Positions 1 to 9,594 are shown, counted from the stretch's first letter. The stretch is DNA of 64,000 nt from Falsirhodobacter sp. alg1 (GCF_000739715.2 NZ_BBJC02000001.1:635315-699314), one strand, 5' to 3'. The notes: generated from the sequence alone by a model not told the origin. Numbers and translations are program-made.

Positions 1-2
1 CA

Positions 3-305
3 CGGATGGGGGCCACGTTTCTGCACGGAGCGGCCGTTACCATCCACAAGGCGCAGGGGTCGCAATGGGATCGCGTGCAGGTGTTCGCCCCCGATCTGTA
101 TGCCGCGGCACAGGCCGGACGGATGGAGGCGGGGCTGCCCTTGTGGAAACGGCTGGCCTATGTTGCCATCACGCGCGCCGAACGCCGGTTGTTATGGGTT
201 GTCCGCAACCGTCTGGCCCGCCCCAGTGAAGTGCTGGGCACCGATGATTTGCCCCGACCCGCCCCGCGGCTGAAACTGAACCCGACCGAAGGAAGCACCC
301 CGTGA
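3..305 (+). CDS. C-terminal fragment of a RecD/UvrD-like ATP-dependent DNA helicase
   Basis: The gene enters from outside the window, so only about 100 C-terminal residues are visible. They contain TIHKAQGSQWDRV and LAYVAITRAERRLL, which match helicase motifs V and VI of superfamily 1 enzymes (UvrD_C_2 fold, as in RecD-like helicases). These motifs couple ATP hydrolysis to DNA unwinding. The arginine of AITRAER is the expected arginine finger. The stop codon overlaps the GTG start of the next gene (GTGA), which suggests translational coupling. The exact helicase subfamily cannot be told without the N-terminus. Confidence 0.8.
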   Translation, partial: RMGATFLHGAAVTIHKAQGSQWDRVQVFAPDLYAAAQAGRMEAGLPLWKRLAYVAITRAERRLLWVVRNRLARPSEVLGTDDLPRPAPRLKLNPTEGSTP

Positions 306-538
306 ATTGTGTGTTCGTCCAGATCCGTTGCACCCCCGGCAAGACCTATGAGGTTGCCGATGCAATCTATGACCGCGAAGTGGTCTCGGAGCTTTATTCC
401 ACATCCGGAGAGTGGGACCTGATGGCCAAGCTATATGTGCCCGATGATGTCGATGTGGGCCATTATCTGGCCGAACAGCTGTTCGATGTGCCGCATATCC
501 AGCGCACCCTTACGACGATGACCTTCAAGGCGTTCTAG
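302..538 (+). CDS. Stand-alone Lrp/AsnC ligand-binding (RAM) domain protein
   Basis: A 78-residue protein that is only the alpha-beta RAM domain found at the C-terminus of Lrp/AsnC regulators; there is no helix-turn-helix. Features typical of the domain are the opening strand [18 protein letters not shown] and the central [11 protein letters not shown] segment. Such proteins usually form dimers or higher rings that bind amino acids, but the target is unknown. It starts with GTG overlapping the helicase stop, and its own stop overlaps the pyrD stop by 4 bases in convergent orientation. Confidence 0.85.
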   Translation: MNCVFVQIRCTPGKTYEVADAIYDREVVSELYSTSGEWDLMAKLYVPDDVDVGHYLAEQLFDVPHIQRTLTTMTFKAF

Positions 539-1593
539 AGCCAGGCCCCCCGGTCCGTCGCCACCGCATCCGCCACATTCGCATGGCCGTCCCGCTCCAG
601 CAGGCTATCCAGCCCCCGTGCAATGCGGGAGGCCAGTGAGATACCTTGGTACACCATTGCCGAATAGAGCTGGACGGCAGAGGCACCCGCGCGGATTTTG
701 GCATAGGCCTGTTCAGGTGTCGAAACGCCGCCGACCCCGATCAACGGTATCCGGCCATCCGTGGCCTGTGACATGCGTGCCAGCACCCGGGTGGAGCGTT
801 CGAACAGGGGCGCCCCCGACATTCCGCCCGCCTGATCCTTGGCCGGGTCGGTCAGCCCCTCACGCGAGAGGGTGGTGTTCGTGGTGATGATTGCCGCGAT
901 ACCGGAGGCAATGGCGACTTCGGCAATCTCTGCCAATTCGTCATCATTCAGATCGGGGGCGATTTTTAGGAATACGGGCACAGGCCGTGCCAGATTGCCC
1001 CGCACCTCCATCACACCGGCCAGAAGGGCTGTCAGCGCCGCGCGGCCCTGCAGATCGCGCAGGCGTTCGGTATTGGGAGAGGATACATTCACCGTGGCGA
1101 AATCGACGTGGGGCCCGCAGCTTGCCAGAACGGCGGCAAAATCGGCGGCACGGTCGCTGCTGGTCTTGTTCGCGCCAAGATTCAGGCCAACGGGGACCGG
1201 CCCCTTGGGGCGCATGGCAAGACGGGCGCTGATGGCACAGGCACCTTCGTTATTGAAACCGAAGCGGTTGATCACGGCCTGATCCGCTGTCAGCCGGAAG
1301 AGGCGCGGCTTGGGGTTTCCTGCCTGTGCCTCGGGGGTTGCGGCCCCCACCTCCAGAAATCCGAAACCGGAGCGCATCAGCGGGGCCAGGGCCACCGCGT
1401 TCTTGTCATAACCGGCAGCCAGCCCGACGGGGTTGGGCAATGACAGGCCTGCAAGTGTGCCTGCCAGACGTGATGACGTGACCACGCCGGGCATCGGCAT
1501 GACGCCGGACCGAAGCACGGCAAGCGATATCGAATGCGCGCGCTCCGGGTCCATCCGGTGCAATGCGGCAAGGCCCCAGCGTTCGATTGTCAT
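535..1593 (-). CDS. pyrD: Dihydroorotate dehydrogenase (quinone), class 2
   Basis: Oxidises dihydroorotate to orotate in pyrimidine synthesis and passes electrons to membrane quinone via FMN. The 352-residue product begins [17 protein letters not shown], the N-terminal helical segment of class 2 enzymes that docks on the membrane. The catalytic serine lies in VNVSSPNT, a lysine for FMN lies in VFLKIAPD, and the phosphate-binding stretch GVGGVST followed by LYSAMVY closes the TIM barrel. The ATG at 1593 was chosen because it begins the conserved N-terminus. It overlaps the stop of the upstream DUF952 gene by ATGA, so the two are probably cotranscribed. Confidence 0.95.
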   Translation of the reverse strand: MTIERWGLAALHRMDPERAHSISLAVLRSGVMPMPGVVTSSRLAGTLAGLSLPNPVGLAAGYDKNAVALAPLMRSGFGFLEVGAATPEAQAGNPKPRLFRLTADQAVINRFGFNNEGACAISARLAMRPKGPVPVGLNLGANKTSSDRAADFAAVLASCGPHVDFATVNVSSPNTERLRDLQGRAALTALLAGVMEVRGNLARPVPVFLKIAPDLNDDELAEIAEVAIASGIAAIITTNTTLSREGLTDPAKDQAGGMSGAPLFERSTRVLARMSQATDGRIPLIGVGGVSTPEQAYAKIRAGASAVQLYSAMVYQGISLASRIARGLDSLLERDGHANVADAVATDRGAWL

Positions 1594-1928
1594 ATGATGC
1601 CCTCGGGGAAGATGTGGCCGGAACTGCCAAGGGGCAGGGATTTGTCCCATACGACATCGGTGATGCGCATCGGCCGGTACAGATGCGGAAACAGAGCGCC
1701 GCCGCGGGACGGCTCCCACCGCAAATCCTCACCAAGTGCCTGATCATTAAGCGCAACGAGCACCAGATCGCTCTGGCCTGAAAAATGTTTTGCAGCCGTT
1801 TCCGCAACCTGTTGCGCGGTCGACATATGGATATAGCCGTCGGCAATATCAATCGGTGCGCCATTCGTCTGTCTGGCAACACAAAGCGCATCCCATTCGG
1901 CGCGGCGGAAGATCTTGTAAATAAGCAT
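1590..1928 (-). CDS. DUF952 family protein
   Basis: A protein of about 112 residues starting MLIYKIFR, with the family-typical [11 protein letters not shown] and the [18 protein letters not shown] block. The DUF952 fold resembles ADP-ribosyltransferase-like small domains, but no biochemical role is established that I know of. An earlier ATG at 1946 exists; 1928 was preferred because the family begins at MLIYKI. It lies directly upstream of and overlaps pyrD by four bases, an arrangement suggesting one transcript. Divergently oriented to the 5'-nucleotidase gene. Confidence 0.8.
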   Translation of the reverse strand: MLIYKIFRRAEWDALCVARQTNGAPIDIADGYIHMSTAQQVAETAAKHFSGQSDLVLVALNDQALGEDLRWEPSRGGALFPHLYRPMRITDVVWDKSLPLGSSGHIFPEGII

Positions 1929-2035
1929 ATCGCGTCTTGCGCCCATTTTTTACGCCGGTCAATCCCGCCTATCTTGCTTTGACAGCCACGATTCTACACC
2001 ACACTGTTCTGTCATCGTTAATCGAGGATTCTTTG

Positions 2036-3595
2036 ATGCGAACCAGCCTGATAATGACTGCCGCCGCTCTGGCCCTGAGCGCGGGTACGGCCCATGCCGA
2101 CTTTACCATGACCATCCTGCATACGAACGACGTGCATGACCGGTTCGAGCCGATCACCTCCTCAGGGTCGACCTGTGGGGCCGAAGATGATGCCGCAGGA
2201 AAATGCTTTGGCGGTGTGGCCCGTCTGGTCACCGCTGTTCAGCAGGGCCGCGCAGCACATGAAAATACCTTGCTGCTGGATGCGGGTGACTGGTTTCAGG
2301 GCACGCTGTTCTACACCCGCTACAAGCATGAGGCGGCTGGCGGGTTTCTTGACCTGCTAGGATACGACGCGATGGCCGTGGGCAACCACGAGTTCGATGA
2401 TGGCCCGTCCGAGCTGGCAGCGCTGGCCGATGAAATCAACGTGCCGTTGCTGGCAGCCAATATGGATGACAGCAAGGAACCCTCGCTGGGCGATAAAATC
2501 CTGGCCAACACGGTTGTTACCGTGGCCGGGGAAAAGATCGGGATCATCGGGCTGACCCCGCAGGACAATGGCGAACTAGCCAGCCCCGGTCCGAATGTGA
2601 CCTTTGAAGCGCCGATTCCGGTCGTTCAGGCGCAGGTCGATGCAATGACGGAGCAGGGAATCAACAAGATCATCCTGCTGTCCCACTCGGGATATGTGGT
2701 CGATCAGCAGATTGCCGACAATACGCATGGAATCGATGTGATCGTCGGGGGGCATAGCCACACGCTGCTGTCCAACACGGATGAAAAAGCAGCGGGTCCA
2801 TATCCGACCGTGGTCAATTCCGTACCGATCGTCACGGCGGAATCCTATACCAAATATCTGGGTGAGCTGACGGTCACCTTTGATGACGATGGCAATGTCA
2901 TCACGGCCAAAGGGGCACCGCGCCTGCTGGATGCAAGCGTGGCCGAGGATGCCGATGCGAAGGCCCGTATTGCCAAGCTGGCCGAACCGCTGCAGGAAAT
3001 CCGTGAGCAGGTGGTAGGCGAGGCCACGGCCCCGATCGAAGGCGATCGCGATATCTGCCGTTTCCGGGAATGTAGCATGGGTGATCTGGTTGCCGAGGCG
3101 CAATTGGCCCGTGTCGCGGATCAGGGGGTGCAGATCTCGCTGGTGAACGGCGGCGGCTTGCGGGCCTCTATCGATCAGGGCCCGGTAACGATGGGCGAAG
3201 TGCTGACGGTTCTGCCATTCCTGAATACGCTGTCGACCTTCCAGATCACGGGGGCGCAACTGGCAGCCGCGCTGGAAAATGGCGCAAGCCAGATTGCCGA
3301 AGGCGGCGGTCGCTTCACCCAAGTTGCGGGCATGAGCTATACGATCGATACCAACGCGCCTGTGGGCGAGCGTATTAGCGACATCCTCGTGGGGGGGGAG
3401 CCGGTGGACATGGATGCGGAATACATGGCCGTATCGAACAACTATGTCCGCAATGGCGGCGACGGATTCTCCATGCTGGTGGATGCCAAGAATGCCTATG
3501 ACTACGGCCCGGATCTGGCCGAAGTGGTGGCGGATTATCTGGGTGAGCATCAACCCTACACACCGACAACCGACGGTCGCATCACCTTTAAATAA
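2036..3595 (+). CDS. Exported 5'-nucleotidase / UDP-sugar hydrolase family protein
   Basis: A 519-residue periplasmic metallophosphoesterase. A signal peptide (about residues 1-19, ending AHA) is followed by the dinuclear-metal motifs ILHTNDVHDRF, DAGDWFQGT, GNHEFD, LLSHSG and GGHSHT (residues about 22-250). The C-terminal substrate domain contains NGGGLRASIDQG and GDGFSML. Enzymes of this family release nucleosides and phosphate from extracellular nucleotides and can cleave UDP-sugars. The start at 2036 has a GAGGA ribosome-binding site seven bases upstream and gives a proper signal peptide, unlike the longer frame from 1937. Confidence 0.92.
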   Translation: MRTSLIMTAAALALSAGTAHADFTMTILHTNDVHDRFEPITSSGSTCGAEDDAAGKCFGGVARLVTAVQQGRAAHENTLLLDAGDWFQGTLFYTRYKHEAAGGFLDLLGYDAMAVGNHEFDDGPSELAALADEINVPLLAANMDDSKEPSLGDKILANTVVTVAGEKIGIIGLTPQDNGELASPGPNVTFEAPIPVVQAQVDAMTEQGINKIILLSHSGYVVDQQIADNTHGIDVIVGGHSHTLLSNTDEKAAGPYPTVVNSVPIVTAESYTKYLGELTVTFDDDGNVITAKGAPRLLDASVAEDADAKARIAKLAEPLQEIREQVVGEATAPIEGDRDICRFRECSMGDLVAEAQLARVADQGVQISLVNGGGLRASIDQGPVTMGEVLTVLPFLNTLSTFQITGAQLAAALENGASQIAEGGGRFTQVAGMSYTIDTNAPVGERISDILVGGEPVDMDAEYMAVSNNYVRNGGDGFSMLVDAKNAYDYGPDLAEVVADYLGEHQPYTPTTDGRITFK

Positions 3596-3603
3596 TAATG
3601 TGG

Positions 3604-3623
3604 CGGGGGCGTTCGCGCCCCCT
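3604..3623 (+). terminator. Hairpin after the nucleotidase gene
   Basis: GGGGGCG at 3605-3611 pairs with CGCCCCC at 3616-3622 around a TTCG tetraloop, just after the nucleotidase stop. There is no U-tract, so it may stabilise the mRNA end or terminate weakly. Confidence 0.45.
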
Positions 3624-3634
3624 CCCGCAAAGGG

Positions 3635-3663
3635 TTGCACCGGCCGATCGAAGCCGTTATAGA
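3635..3663 (+). promoter_or_regulatory. Sigma-70-type promoter of tRNA-Gly
   Basis: TTGCAC (3635-3640), a 17-base spacer and TATAGA (3658-3663), ending ten bases before the tRNA 5' end. The same layout occurs before the SRP RNA gene. Confidence 0.7.
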
Positions 3664-3673
3664 CACCTTCAGC

Positions 3674-3747
3674 GCGGGCGTTGTGTAATGGTAAGACCTT
3701 AGCCTTCCAAGCTAAAGACGCGGGTTCGATTCCCGCCGCCCGCTCCA
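3674..3747 (+). tRNA. tRNA-Gly (anticodon TCC), CCA encoded
   Basis: The 7-bp acceptor stem GCGGGCG/CGCCCGC is complete, the anticodon loop CTTCCAA carries TCC, and the T arm GCGGGTTCGATTCCCGC is canonical. The 3' CCA is encoded at 3745-3747. Length is 74 bases, normal for tRNA-Gly. Confidence 0.97.
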
Positions 3748-3897
3748 AAATACCCAGATATCATTGATCGATCAGTGCCATATGAACGCGCTCGGCAGGA
3801 TTTTTCATGTCTGTATGTGGGGGCTGGATGATTCGCGGCATTTTGCCGGTGATCAGGGCGGGAACGCGCCCCAATGGGGCACGCTCCGGTGTTTGGT

Positions 3898-4695
3898 TCA
3901 GTGGTTGTGCAGGTGATCAGGCTGCGGCATGCCCAGCACGTGATACCCGCCATCAACGCGGATGATCTCACCCGACGTCATGTTTCCGTAATCCGAAGCC
4001 AGATAGACCGCTGTTCCGCCGATGGATTCGAGTGTCGCATTGGAACGCATGGGGGCGTTGTGCTCGGTATGGCGGAAGGTGGCGCGGGCACCTGAAATGG
4101 CCGCACCGGCCAGCGTCTTCATCGGGCCGGGCGAAATCGCATTGACGCGGATTTTCTGCGGACCAAGGTCATTTGCCAGATAGCGTACGGCCGATTCCAG
4201 CGCAGCCTTGGCCACACCCATCACATTGTAGAAGGGGGTGACCGCATTGGAACCCTGATAGGTCAGGGTGATCAGGGTGCCGCCCTCGGGCATCAGTTCC
4301 GATGCGCGCTTGGCCACATCAATAAAGCTGTAGCACGAGATATTGAGCGAGTTCTGGAAGTTGCTGCGCGTGGTATTGGTGAAGCGCCCCGCCAGTTCCG
4401 ACTTGTCGGAAAACGCGATGGCGTGGACCAGAAAATCGATCTGGCCCCATTCATCCTTCAGCTTGGCGAAGGCAGCATCCATGCTGTCGTCATTGGTCAC
4501 ATCGACATCCAGCAGGATCGTGGAGTCCACCGTTGCGGCAAGGGGGGCAAGACGTTTGCCAAAGGCTTCACCTTGATAGGTGAAGGCCAGTTCGGCACCT
4601 TCTGCTGCCATGGCTTTCGCGATGCCCCATGCGATGGAGCGGTCATTCGCGACCCCCATCACAACCCCACGTTTCCCCTTCAAAAGCTCGGCCAT
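3898..4695 (-). CDS. fabI: Enoyl-[acyl-carrier-protein] reductase (NADH)
   Basis: Catalyses the last reduction of each fatty-acid elongation cycle. The 265-residue short-chain dehydrogenase-type protein has the FabI cofactor pattern GVANDRSIAWGIA near residue 15 and the catalytic Tyr-x6-Lys as YNVMGVAK. The C-terminal SGEIIRVDGGYHVLG is also family-typical. It ends the fabA-fabB-fabI cluster; only nine bases separate it from the fabB stop, so the three are almost surely one transcript. Confidence 0.96.
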   Translation of the reverse strand: MAELLKGKRGVVMGVANDRSIAWGIAKAMAAEGAELAFTYQGEAFGKRLAPLAATVDSTILLDVDVTNDDSMDAAFAKLKDEWGQIDFLVHAIAFSDKSELAGRFTNTTRSNFQNSLNISCYSFIDVAKRASELMPEGGTLITLTYQGSNAVTPFYNVMGVAKAALESAVRYLANDLGPQKIRVNAISPGPMKTLAGAAISGARATFRHTEHNAPMRSNATLESIGGTAVYLASDYGNMTSGEIIRVDGGYHVLGMPQPDHLHNH

Positions 4696-4704
4696 TGGCT
4701 GTTC

Positions 4705-5931
4705 CTATAGATATTTGCTCATGACAAGCGTGGCATTCGTGCCGCCGAAGCCGAAGCTGTTGGACAGGACAGAATCGATTTTTACGCCTTCGCGCAGGGT
4801 TGTCACCACCTCACCGTCGTGCAGTTCGGGATCCGGTGTGGTGACATTGGCCGAAGCCGCGATGAAATCGCCGTTCATCATCAGAAGCGAATAGATCGCC
4901 TCATGAACGCCGGTCGCGCCGAGCGAGTGGCCGGTCAGGGATTTCGTCGAGGTGACAGGCGGTGTGGCGCCTTCACCGAAGACACGACGGATCGCCTTGA
5001 TCTCGGTCAGATCGCCCACGCCGGTAGAGGTGCCGTGGCTGTTGATGTAATCCACGCTGCGGCCTTCGGGCAGGGTTGCCAGGGCCACCCGCATCGAACG
5101 CTCACCGCCTTCACCCGATGGGGCGACCATGTCGTAGCCGTCCGAGGTCGCGCCATAGCCGGTGACTTCGGCGTAGATCTTGGCGCCCCGCGCAAGTGCG
5201 TGCTCCAGCTCTTCCAGCACCACGACACCACCGCCACCGGCGATGACAAAGCCGTCCCGTGTCGCATCATAGGGGCGCGATGCGGTTTCCGGCGCGTCGT
5301 TGTATTTTGACGACATGGCTCCCATCGCGTCGAACAGGCAGGACAGGGTCCAGTCCAGCTCTTCGCCGCCCCCGGCGAATACGATGTCCTGCTTGCCCAT
5401 CTGGATCTGTTCCACACCGTTGCCGATGCAATGCGCCGAGGTGGAACATGCGGAGGTGATGGAATAGTTCACGCCCCGGATCTTGAACGGGGTGGCAAGG
5501 CAGGCGGAGTTCGTGGACGACATGCAGCGTGTGACCATGAACGGCCCCATGCGCTTGGGTGCGCCTTTTTCGATGACCGTCTTGTGGGCCTGAAAGAAGT
5601 TCGCGGTGGATGGGCCGCCGGACCCCATGACAAGCCCCGTGCGATCATGCGACACCTCATGCGGTTCCAGCCCCGCATGTTTGATCGCCTGTTCCATGGC
5701 AATGAAGTTGTAGGCGGCACCGGCCCCCATGAAGCGCAGGTCGCGCTTGTCGATATGATCTTCCAGCACGATCTGCGGCATGCCGTGCACCTGGCTGCGA
5801 AAGCCGTGCTCGGCATATTCCGGCGAGAAGATGATGCCGGAACGGCCTGCCCGCAAAGAGGCTTCGACCTCATCTGCGTTGTTGCCGATGGGCGATACGA
5901 TACCGTAACCGGTGATGACGACGCGTCGCAT
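4705..5931 (-). CDS. fabB: Beta-ketoacyl-ACP synthase I
   Basis: Condenses malonyl-ACP with growing acyl chains and is needed for unsaturated fatty acids. The 408-residue thiolase-fold protein has the nucleophilic cysteine in [10 protein letters not shown], the two active-site histidines in [11 protein letters not shown] and [11 protein letters not shown], and the conserved lysine in STKSLTGH. The partner gene fabA lies 23 bases upstream, the usual pairing that marks FabB rather than FabF. It is followed closely by fabI. Confidence 0.96.
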   Translation of the reverse strand: MRRVVITGYGIVSPIGNNADEVEASLRAGRSGIIFSPEYAEHGFRSQVHGMPQIVLEDHIDKRDLRFMGAGAAYNFIAMEQAIKHAGLEPHEVSHDRTGLVMGSGGPSTANFFQAHKTVIEKGAPKRMGPFMVTRCMSSTNSACLATPFKIRGVNYSITSACSTSAHCIGNGVEQIQMGKQDIVFAGGGEELDWTLSCLFDAMGAMSSKYNDAPETASRPYDATRDGFVIAGGGGVVVLEELEHALARGAKIYAEVTGYGATSDGYDMVAPSGEGGERSMRVALATLPEGRSVDYINSHGTSTGVGDLTEIKAIRRVFGEGATPPVTSTKSLTGHSLGATGVHEAIYSLLMMNGDFIAASANVTTPDPELHDGEVVTTLREGVKIDSVLSNSFGFGGTNATLVMSKYL

Positions 5932-5954
5932 AGGCGTTTTCCTTCCAGTTCGGG

Positions 5955-6464
5955 TCAGCTCTCGGAAAGAGCGACCTTCATGTCCTTGACCTGATAGATC
6001 ACTTCGCCATCCGCTTCGACGCGGCCGTCGGCCACGCCCATCGTCAGGCGCCGTGTCTGAACGGCTTTGGTGAAATCCACATGGTAGCGCAGCATCTTGC
6101 GGTCGGGGCGGACCATTCCGGTCAGCTTCACCTCACCTACGCCAAGGGCGTATCCGCGCCCTTGCCAGCCACGCCAGCCCAGATTGAACCCGGTCAGCTG
6201 CCACAGTCCGTCCAGTCCCAGACAGCCGGGCATGATGGGGTTGCCGGGAAAATGGCATCCGAAGAACCACAGATCTGGCGAAATGTCGAATTCGGCAACG
6301 ATATATCCCTTGCCGTGGGCCCCGCCGTCCGAAGATACCTCGGTGATGCGGTCCATCATCAGCATTGGCGGTTCGGGAAGCTGGGCATTGCCAGGGCCGA
6401 ACAGCTCTCCCCGTGCGCATGCCAAAAGTGCTTCCTTGTCGAAACTCGTCGGATATTCCGCCAT
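5955..6464 (-). CDS. fabA: 3-hydroxydecanoyl-ACP dehydratase/isomerase
   Basis: Introduces the cis double bond of unsaturated fatty acids by dehydrating 3-hydroxydecanoyl-ACP and isomerising the product. The 169-residue hot-dog protein matches the family length of about 170. The catalytic histidine is in [15 protein letters not shown] and the aspartate in LGLDGLWQ. The start at 6464 is preceded by a GGGGAG ribosome-binding site and gives MAEYPTSF; longer frames into the irr spacer are not supported. First gene of fabA-fabB-fabI, divergent from irr. Confidence 0.96.
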   Translation of the reverse strand: MAEYPTSFDKEALLACARGELFGPGNAQLPEPPMLMMDRITEVSSDGGAHGKGYIVAEFDISPDLWFFGCHFPGNPIMPGCLGLDGLWQLTGFNLGWRGWQGRGYALGVGEVKLTGMVRPDRKMLRYHVDFTKAVQTRRLTMGVADGRVEADGEVIYQVKDMKVALSES

Positions 6465-6592
6465 CAGGCTCCCCATAAAAACTCGGACATCCTTTATCAC
6501 CGCAGCGGAAGGGGTGGCAAGTGCGTGGGGATTTCCGTTTGAAACCCACTGCCGACCCGAAGTATAGCAGGGGGATGAGAGGTGGCGCACCA

Positions 6593-7009
6593 ATGACCCA
6601 GACGGCAATTGAACGCGGAACTAAATGGCTGGATCGGGGCAATCTTCGCCCGACACGCCAACGCGTGGCACTGGCAACCTTGCTGGTCGGTGATGGCAAG
6701 GACAGGCATGTGACGGCGGAAACGTTGTTCGCATCCTGCACCGAAGCCGGAGAAAAGGTAAGTCTTGCAACGGTTTACAACACCCTGCGCGCATTCTGCG
6801 ATGCGGGCCTGATGCAAGAGGTGATTGTGGATGGTGCCAAAAGCTATTTCGACACCCGGATAGAAGACCATCCGCATTTCTTCTGGGAAGATTCATCGGC
6901 GCTGACGGATGCGCCGGCGGATGAACTGGTGATTTCCCGCCTGCCGGATGCCCCCGAAGGGGCGACAATCAGCCGTGTCGATGTGGTGATCCGTCTGCGC
7001 CGCGAATAG
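6593..7009 (+). CDS. irr: Fur-family iron response regulator Irr
   Basis: A 138-residue Fur-fold repressor/activator. The winged helix covers about residues 10-85 ([31 protein letters not shown]). The dimer domain keeps the histidine stretch DHPHFFWED that in Irr proteins binds haem or metal, but lacks the CxxC zinc pairs of true Fur, which is the Irr signature. In Rhodobacterales Irr controls iron genes. It is divergent from fabA over a 128-base spacer, a common order in this group. No clear iron-control-element palindrome was seen in the spacer. Confidence 0.88.
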   Translation: MTQTAIERGTKWLDRGNLRPTRQRVALATLLVGDGKDRHVTAETLFASCTEAGEKVSLATVYNTLRAFCDAGLMQEVIVDGAKSYFDTRIEDHPHFFWEDSSALTDAPADELVISRLPDAPEGATISRVDVVIRLRRE

Positions 7010-7034
7010 GGAACCATTCATTCCCCTCTGCGTT
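7010..7034 (+). promoter_or_regulatory. EcfG-type general stress promoter
   Basis: GGAAC at 7010-7014, a 16-base spacer and CGTT at 7031-7034 match the known alphaproteobacterial EcfG consensus GGAAC-N16/17-CGTT exactly. It lies 29 bases before the transglutaminase-like gene and directly after the irr stop. Confidence 0.75.
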
Positions 7035-7062
7035 AGCCCCCTAACCTTACGGAGCGGGCGCA

Positions 7063-7875
7063 ATGCGGATCAGATTCGGTTACGATATCTCTGTCGGGTG
7101 TGAACAGCCCACCCATTTCGTTACCCGGATGGCCCTGCGGACCGAGCGACAGGACGATCTGGTTCAGGACGAAATCATCGAACTGTCCGAGGGGGTAACC
7201 GCAAGCGAGTTCAGGGACAGCTTCGGCAATCTCTGTCTGCGCTTCACCGCCCCCGAGGGAGAGACCCGTATCCGTTGTGACGGGTTGATCCATGACACGG
7301 GCCGACATGAACCCGTTCCTGCCGATGCGGAAGAGGTGCCGATTTCCGATCTGCCGGATGATGTGCTGCAGTTTCTGCTGCCAAGCCGATATTGCGAAAG
7401 CGATTCCCTGATGCCCTTTGCGTGGGAGGCATTCGGCCATCTGCCGCCCGGGTATGCCCGCGTACAGGCGATCTGCGATTATGTACATGGCGCGATCACA
7501 TTCGATTACCAGCGCGCCTCGGCCACCCGCACGGCGCAAGGTGCAATCGACGATGGTTACGGGGTGTGCCGTGATTTTGCGCATACAGCGGTTGCCCTGT
7601 GCCGCGCCATGTCGATCCCGGCGCGGTATGTGAACGGGTATCTGGGCGATATCGGTGTTCCCTACGCCGGTGCGATGGATTTCTCGGCGTGGTTCGAGGT
7701 GTATCTGGGTGGGAAATGGTATGCCTTTGATGCCCGGCATAACACGCCCCGTATTGGCCGGATCAATATCGCGATCGGCCGGGATGCGGCGGATGTGGCC
7801 ATGCTCCACAGCTTCGGTACGCATGAACTGCTGAATTTTACCGTGGTCTGTGAAGAGGAGGCCCAGCCGGATTAA
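7063..7875 (+). CDS. Transglutaminase-like cysteine protease-fold protein
   Basis: A 270-residue cytoplasmic protein with no signal peptide. It has an N-terminal beta-sandwich (about 1-90) and a transglutaminase core (about 130-240). The nucleophilic cysteine is in DDGYGVCRDFAHTAVALCR. The segment that normally supplies the catalytic histidine reads MDFSAWFEVYL, with serine in place of histidine, followed by WYAFDARHNTPRIGR with the usual aspartate. Related proteins in alphaproteobacteria seem to share this, so the chemistry may differ from classic transglutaminases. The stop overlaps that of convergent epmA. An EcfG promoter suggests stress induction. Confidence 0.85.
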   Translation: MRIRFGYDISVGCEQPTHFVTRMALRTERQDDLVQDEIIELSEGVTASEFRDSFGNLCLRFTAPEGETRIRCDGLIHDTGRHEPVPADAEEVPISDLPDDVLQFLLPSRYCESDSLMPFAWEAFGHLPPGYARVQAICDYVHGAITFDYQRASATRTAQGAIDDGYGVCRDFAHTAVALCRAMSIPARYVNGYLGDIGVPYAGAMDFSAWFEVYLGGKWYAFDARHNTPRIGRINIAIGRDAADVAMLHSFGTHELLNFTVVCEEEAQPD

Positions 7876-8903
7876 TATCCCGGCGGGGTCCATAAGACCG
7901 CATCGATATGCGGTGCTGCCGTTGCCAGCATGACCAAACGGTCAAAGCCCAATGCGATACCGCTTGCAGGTGGCATGTGGTGCAAGGCAGCAAGGAAATC
8001 TTCGTCCAGCGGATATGTCTCGCCGTAGACGCGCAGCTTTTCGGCCATTTCGGCCTTGAATCTGATGCGCTGCTCTACGGGGTCCGTTAGTTCTCCGAAA
8101 CCGTTGGCCAGCTCCACACCGCAGGCGTAAAGCTCGAACCGTTCGGCTTCTCGCGGATCGGCGGCGCGGCGGGCAAGGGCGGCTTCGGGGGCGGGATAGC
8201 GATCCAGAATCGTGGCACGTCCGTGGCCCAGATGCGGCTCTACCTTTTGCCCCAGGATGCGTGCGACCATATCGGACCATGTATCATCCGCCGCAAAGCG
8301 CACATCATCTGTCTGTGCGGCAAGGGCGGCGGCGTCGGTGGTTCCGTTGGGATTGATTGTCCGCAATAGATCGACCGAGGCATATCGATCAAAGGCCTCG
8401 GCAACGCTGATGCGCTCGGGGGGGGCGAACGGGTCACATTCGGCATTGCGGAACCGCAGCATGTCCGTGCCGGCCGCCCGTGCCGCAAGCCCCAGCATCA
8501 TGGCGCAATCCTGCATGAGTACGGGGTAATCCTGCCCCACGCGGTACCATTCCAGCATCGTGAATTCAGGGCTGTGCAGGGGGCCACGTTCACGGTTGCG
8601 GAAAACATGGGTAAAGGCCGCTATCCGCGTCTCTCCGGCAGCCAGCAGCTTTTTCATCGCGAATTCGGGGGATGTGTGCAGATGCACCTGCGTGGCATGG
8701 CCGTCATTGCCGATGGCATATGTAGAAAACGCGTGCAGATGCGCCTCGTTTCCCGGGCTGACCTGCGCGATAGCCGGATCCACCTCGATGAAGCCTTCGC
8801 TGTCCAGCCAGCCTTGCAGGGCGCGCTGGATGCGATTGCGGGCGATCAGGGCAGGGCGGCGGTCGGCATGGCGGCGGGCATCCCACCAAGGCGTGTCGGT
8901 CAT
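7872..8903 (-). CDS. epmA: EF-P (R)-beta-lysine ligase (LysRS-like, GenX/PoxA)
   Basis: Attaches (R)-beta-lysine to a conserved lysine of elongation factor P. The 343-residue protein is a class II lysyl-tRNA synthetase catalytic core without the anticodon-binding OB domain. Motif 2 is visible as FRNRERGPLHSPEFTMLEWYR (about 105-125) and motif 3 as SGIALGFDRLVML near the C-terminus. The start at 8903 gives MTDTPWWD; the longer frame adds a Pro/Arg-rich stretch. It is divergent from its substrate gene efp. The mutase partner EpmB is not in this window. Confidence 0.92.
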   Translation of the reverse strand: MTDTPWWDARRHADRRPALIARNRIQRALQGWLDSEGFIEVDPAIAQVSPGNEAHLHAFSTYAIGNDGHATQVHLHTSPEFAMKKLLAAGETRIAAFTHVFRNRERGPLHSPEFTMLEWYRVGQDYPVLMQDCAMMLGLAARAAGTDMLRFRNAECDPFAPPERISVAEAFDRYASVDLLRTINPNGTTDAAALAAQTDDVRFAADDTWSDMVARILGQKVEPHLGHGRATILDRYPAPEAALARRAADPREAERFELYACGVELANGFGELTDPVEQRIRFKAEMAEKLRVYGETYPLDEDFLAALHHMPPASGIALGFDRLVMLATAAPHIDAVLWTPPGY

Positions 8904-9004
8904 TAATGCGGCCTTTGGGCGTGAGGGCTTCCGATTGGGCGGGTAATGCGTTAGATCACGCGGCAAATCCGGTCAACTAGGGCCGCTTCATAAGGACATC
9001 ACGC

Positions 9005-9571
9005 GTGAAAGTCATCGCATCTTCGCTTCGTAAGGGCAATGTCGTCGAAATGGACAGCAAGCTCTATGTGGTTCTCAAGGCCGAGAACTTTCACCCCGGC
9101 AAGGGCACGCCGACCACCTCGGTCGACATGCGCCGCATTTCCGATGGTGTGAAGGTGTCCGAACGCTGGCGCACAACCGAGATGGTGGAAAAGGCCGTCG
9201 TGGATGAGCGCGAGTATGACTTCCTTTATGACGACGCCGAAGGTTACCATTTCATGGAGCCTGAAACCTACGAACAGCTGGCCGTTTCCGAGGAAGTCGT
9301 CGGTGATGACAAGGTATTCCTGAAAGAGGGTATTAAGGTTTACCTGCGTACCTATGAGGGCGTGGCCATCGCGCTGGAACTGCCGATGCGCGTCACCGTG
9401 GAGATCGATGAAACCGAGCCGGTCGTGAAGGGCCAGACGGCATCGTCGTCCTACAAGCCTGCGATGTGCACCAACGGTCTGCGCGTCATGGTTCCGCCGC
9501 ATATCGGTGCGGGCACACGTATCGTGATCAATACCGCCGACAACACCTATGTGGAGCGCGCCAAGGATTGA
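9005..9571 (+). CDS. efp: Elongation factor P
   Basis: Relieves ribosome stalling at polyproline. The 188-residue protein shows the KOW-like N-terminal domain with the modifiable lysine K33 in the loop HPGKGTP, and two OB domains, ending with [16 protein letters not shown]33 is the expected site for beta-lysylation by the divergently encoded EpmA. A rho-independent terminator follows. Confidence 0.96.
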   Translation: MKVIASSLRKGNVVEMDSKLYVVLKAENFHPGKGTPTTSVDMRRISDGVKVSERWRTTEMVEKAVVDEREYDFLYDDAEGYHFMEPETYEQLAVSEEVVGDDKVFLKEGIKVYLRTYEGVAIALELPMRVTVEIDETEPVVKGQTASSSYKPAMCTNGLRVMVPPHIGAGTRIVINTADNTYVERAKD

Positions 9572-9594
9572 TCGGCGCATAGCACCGCATGTGA

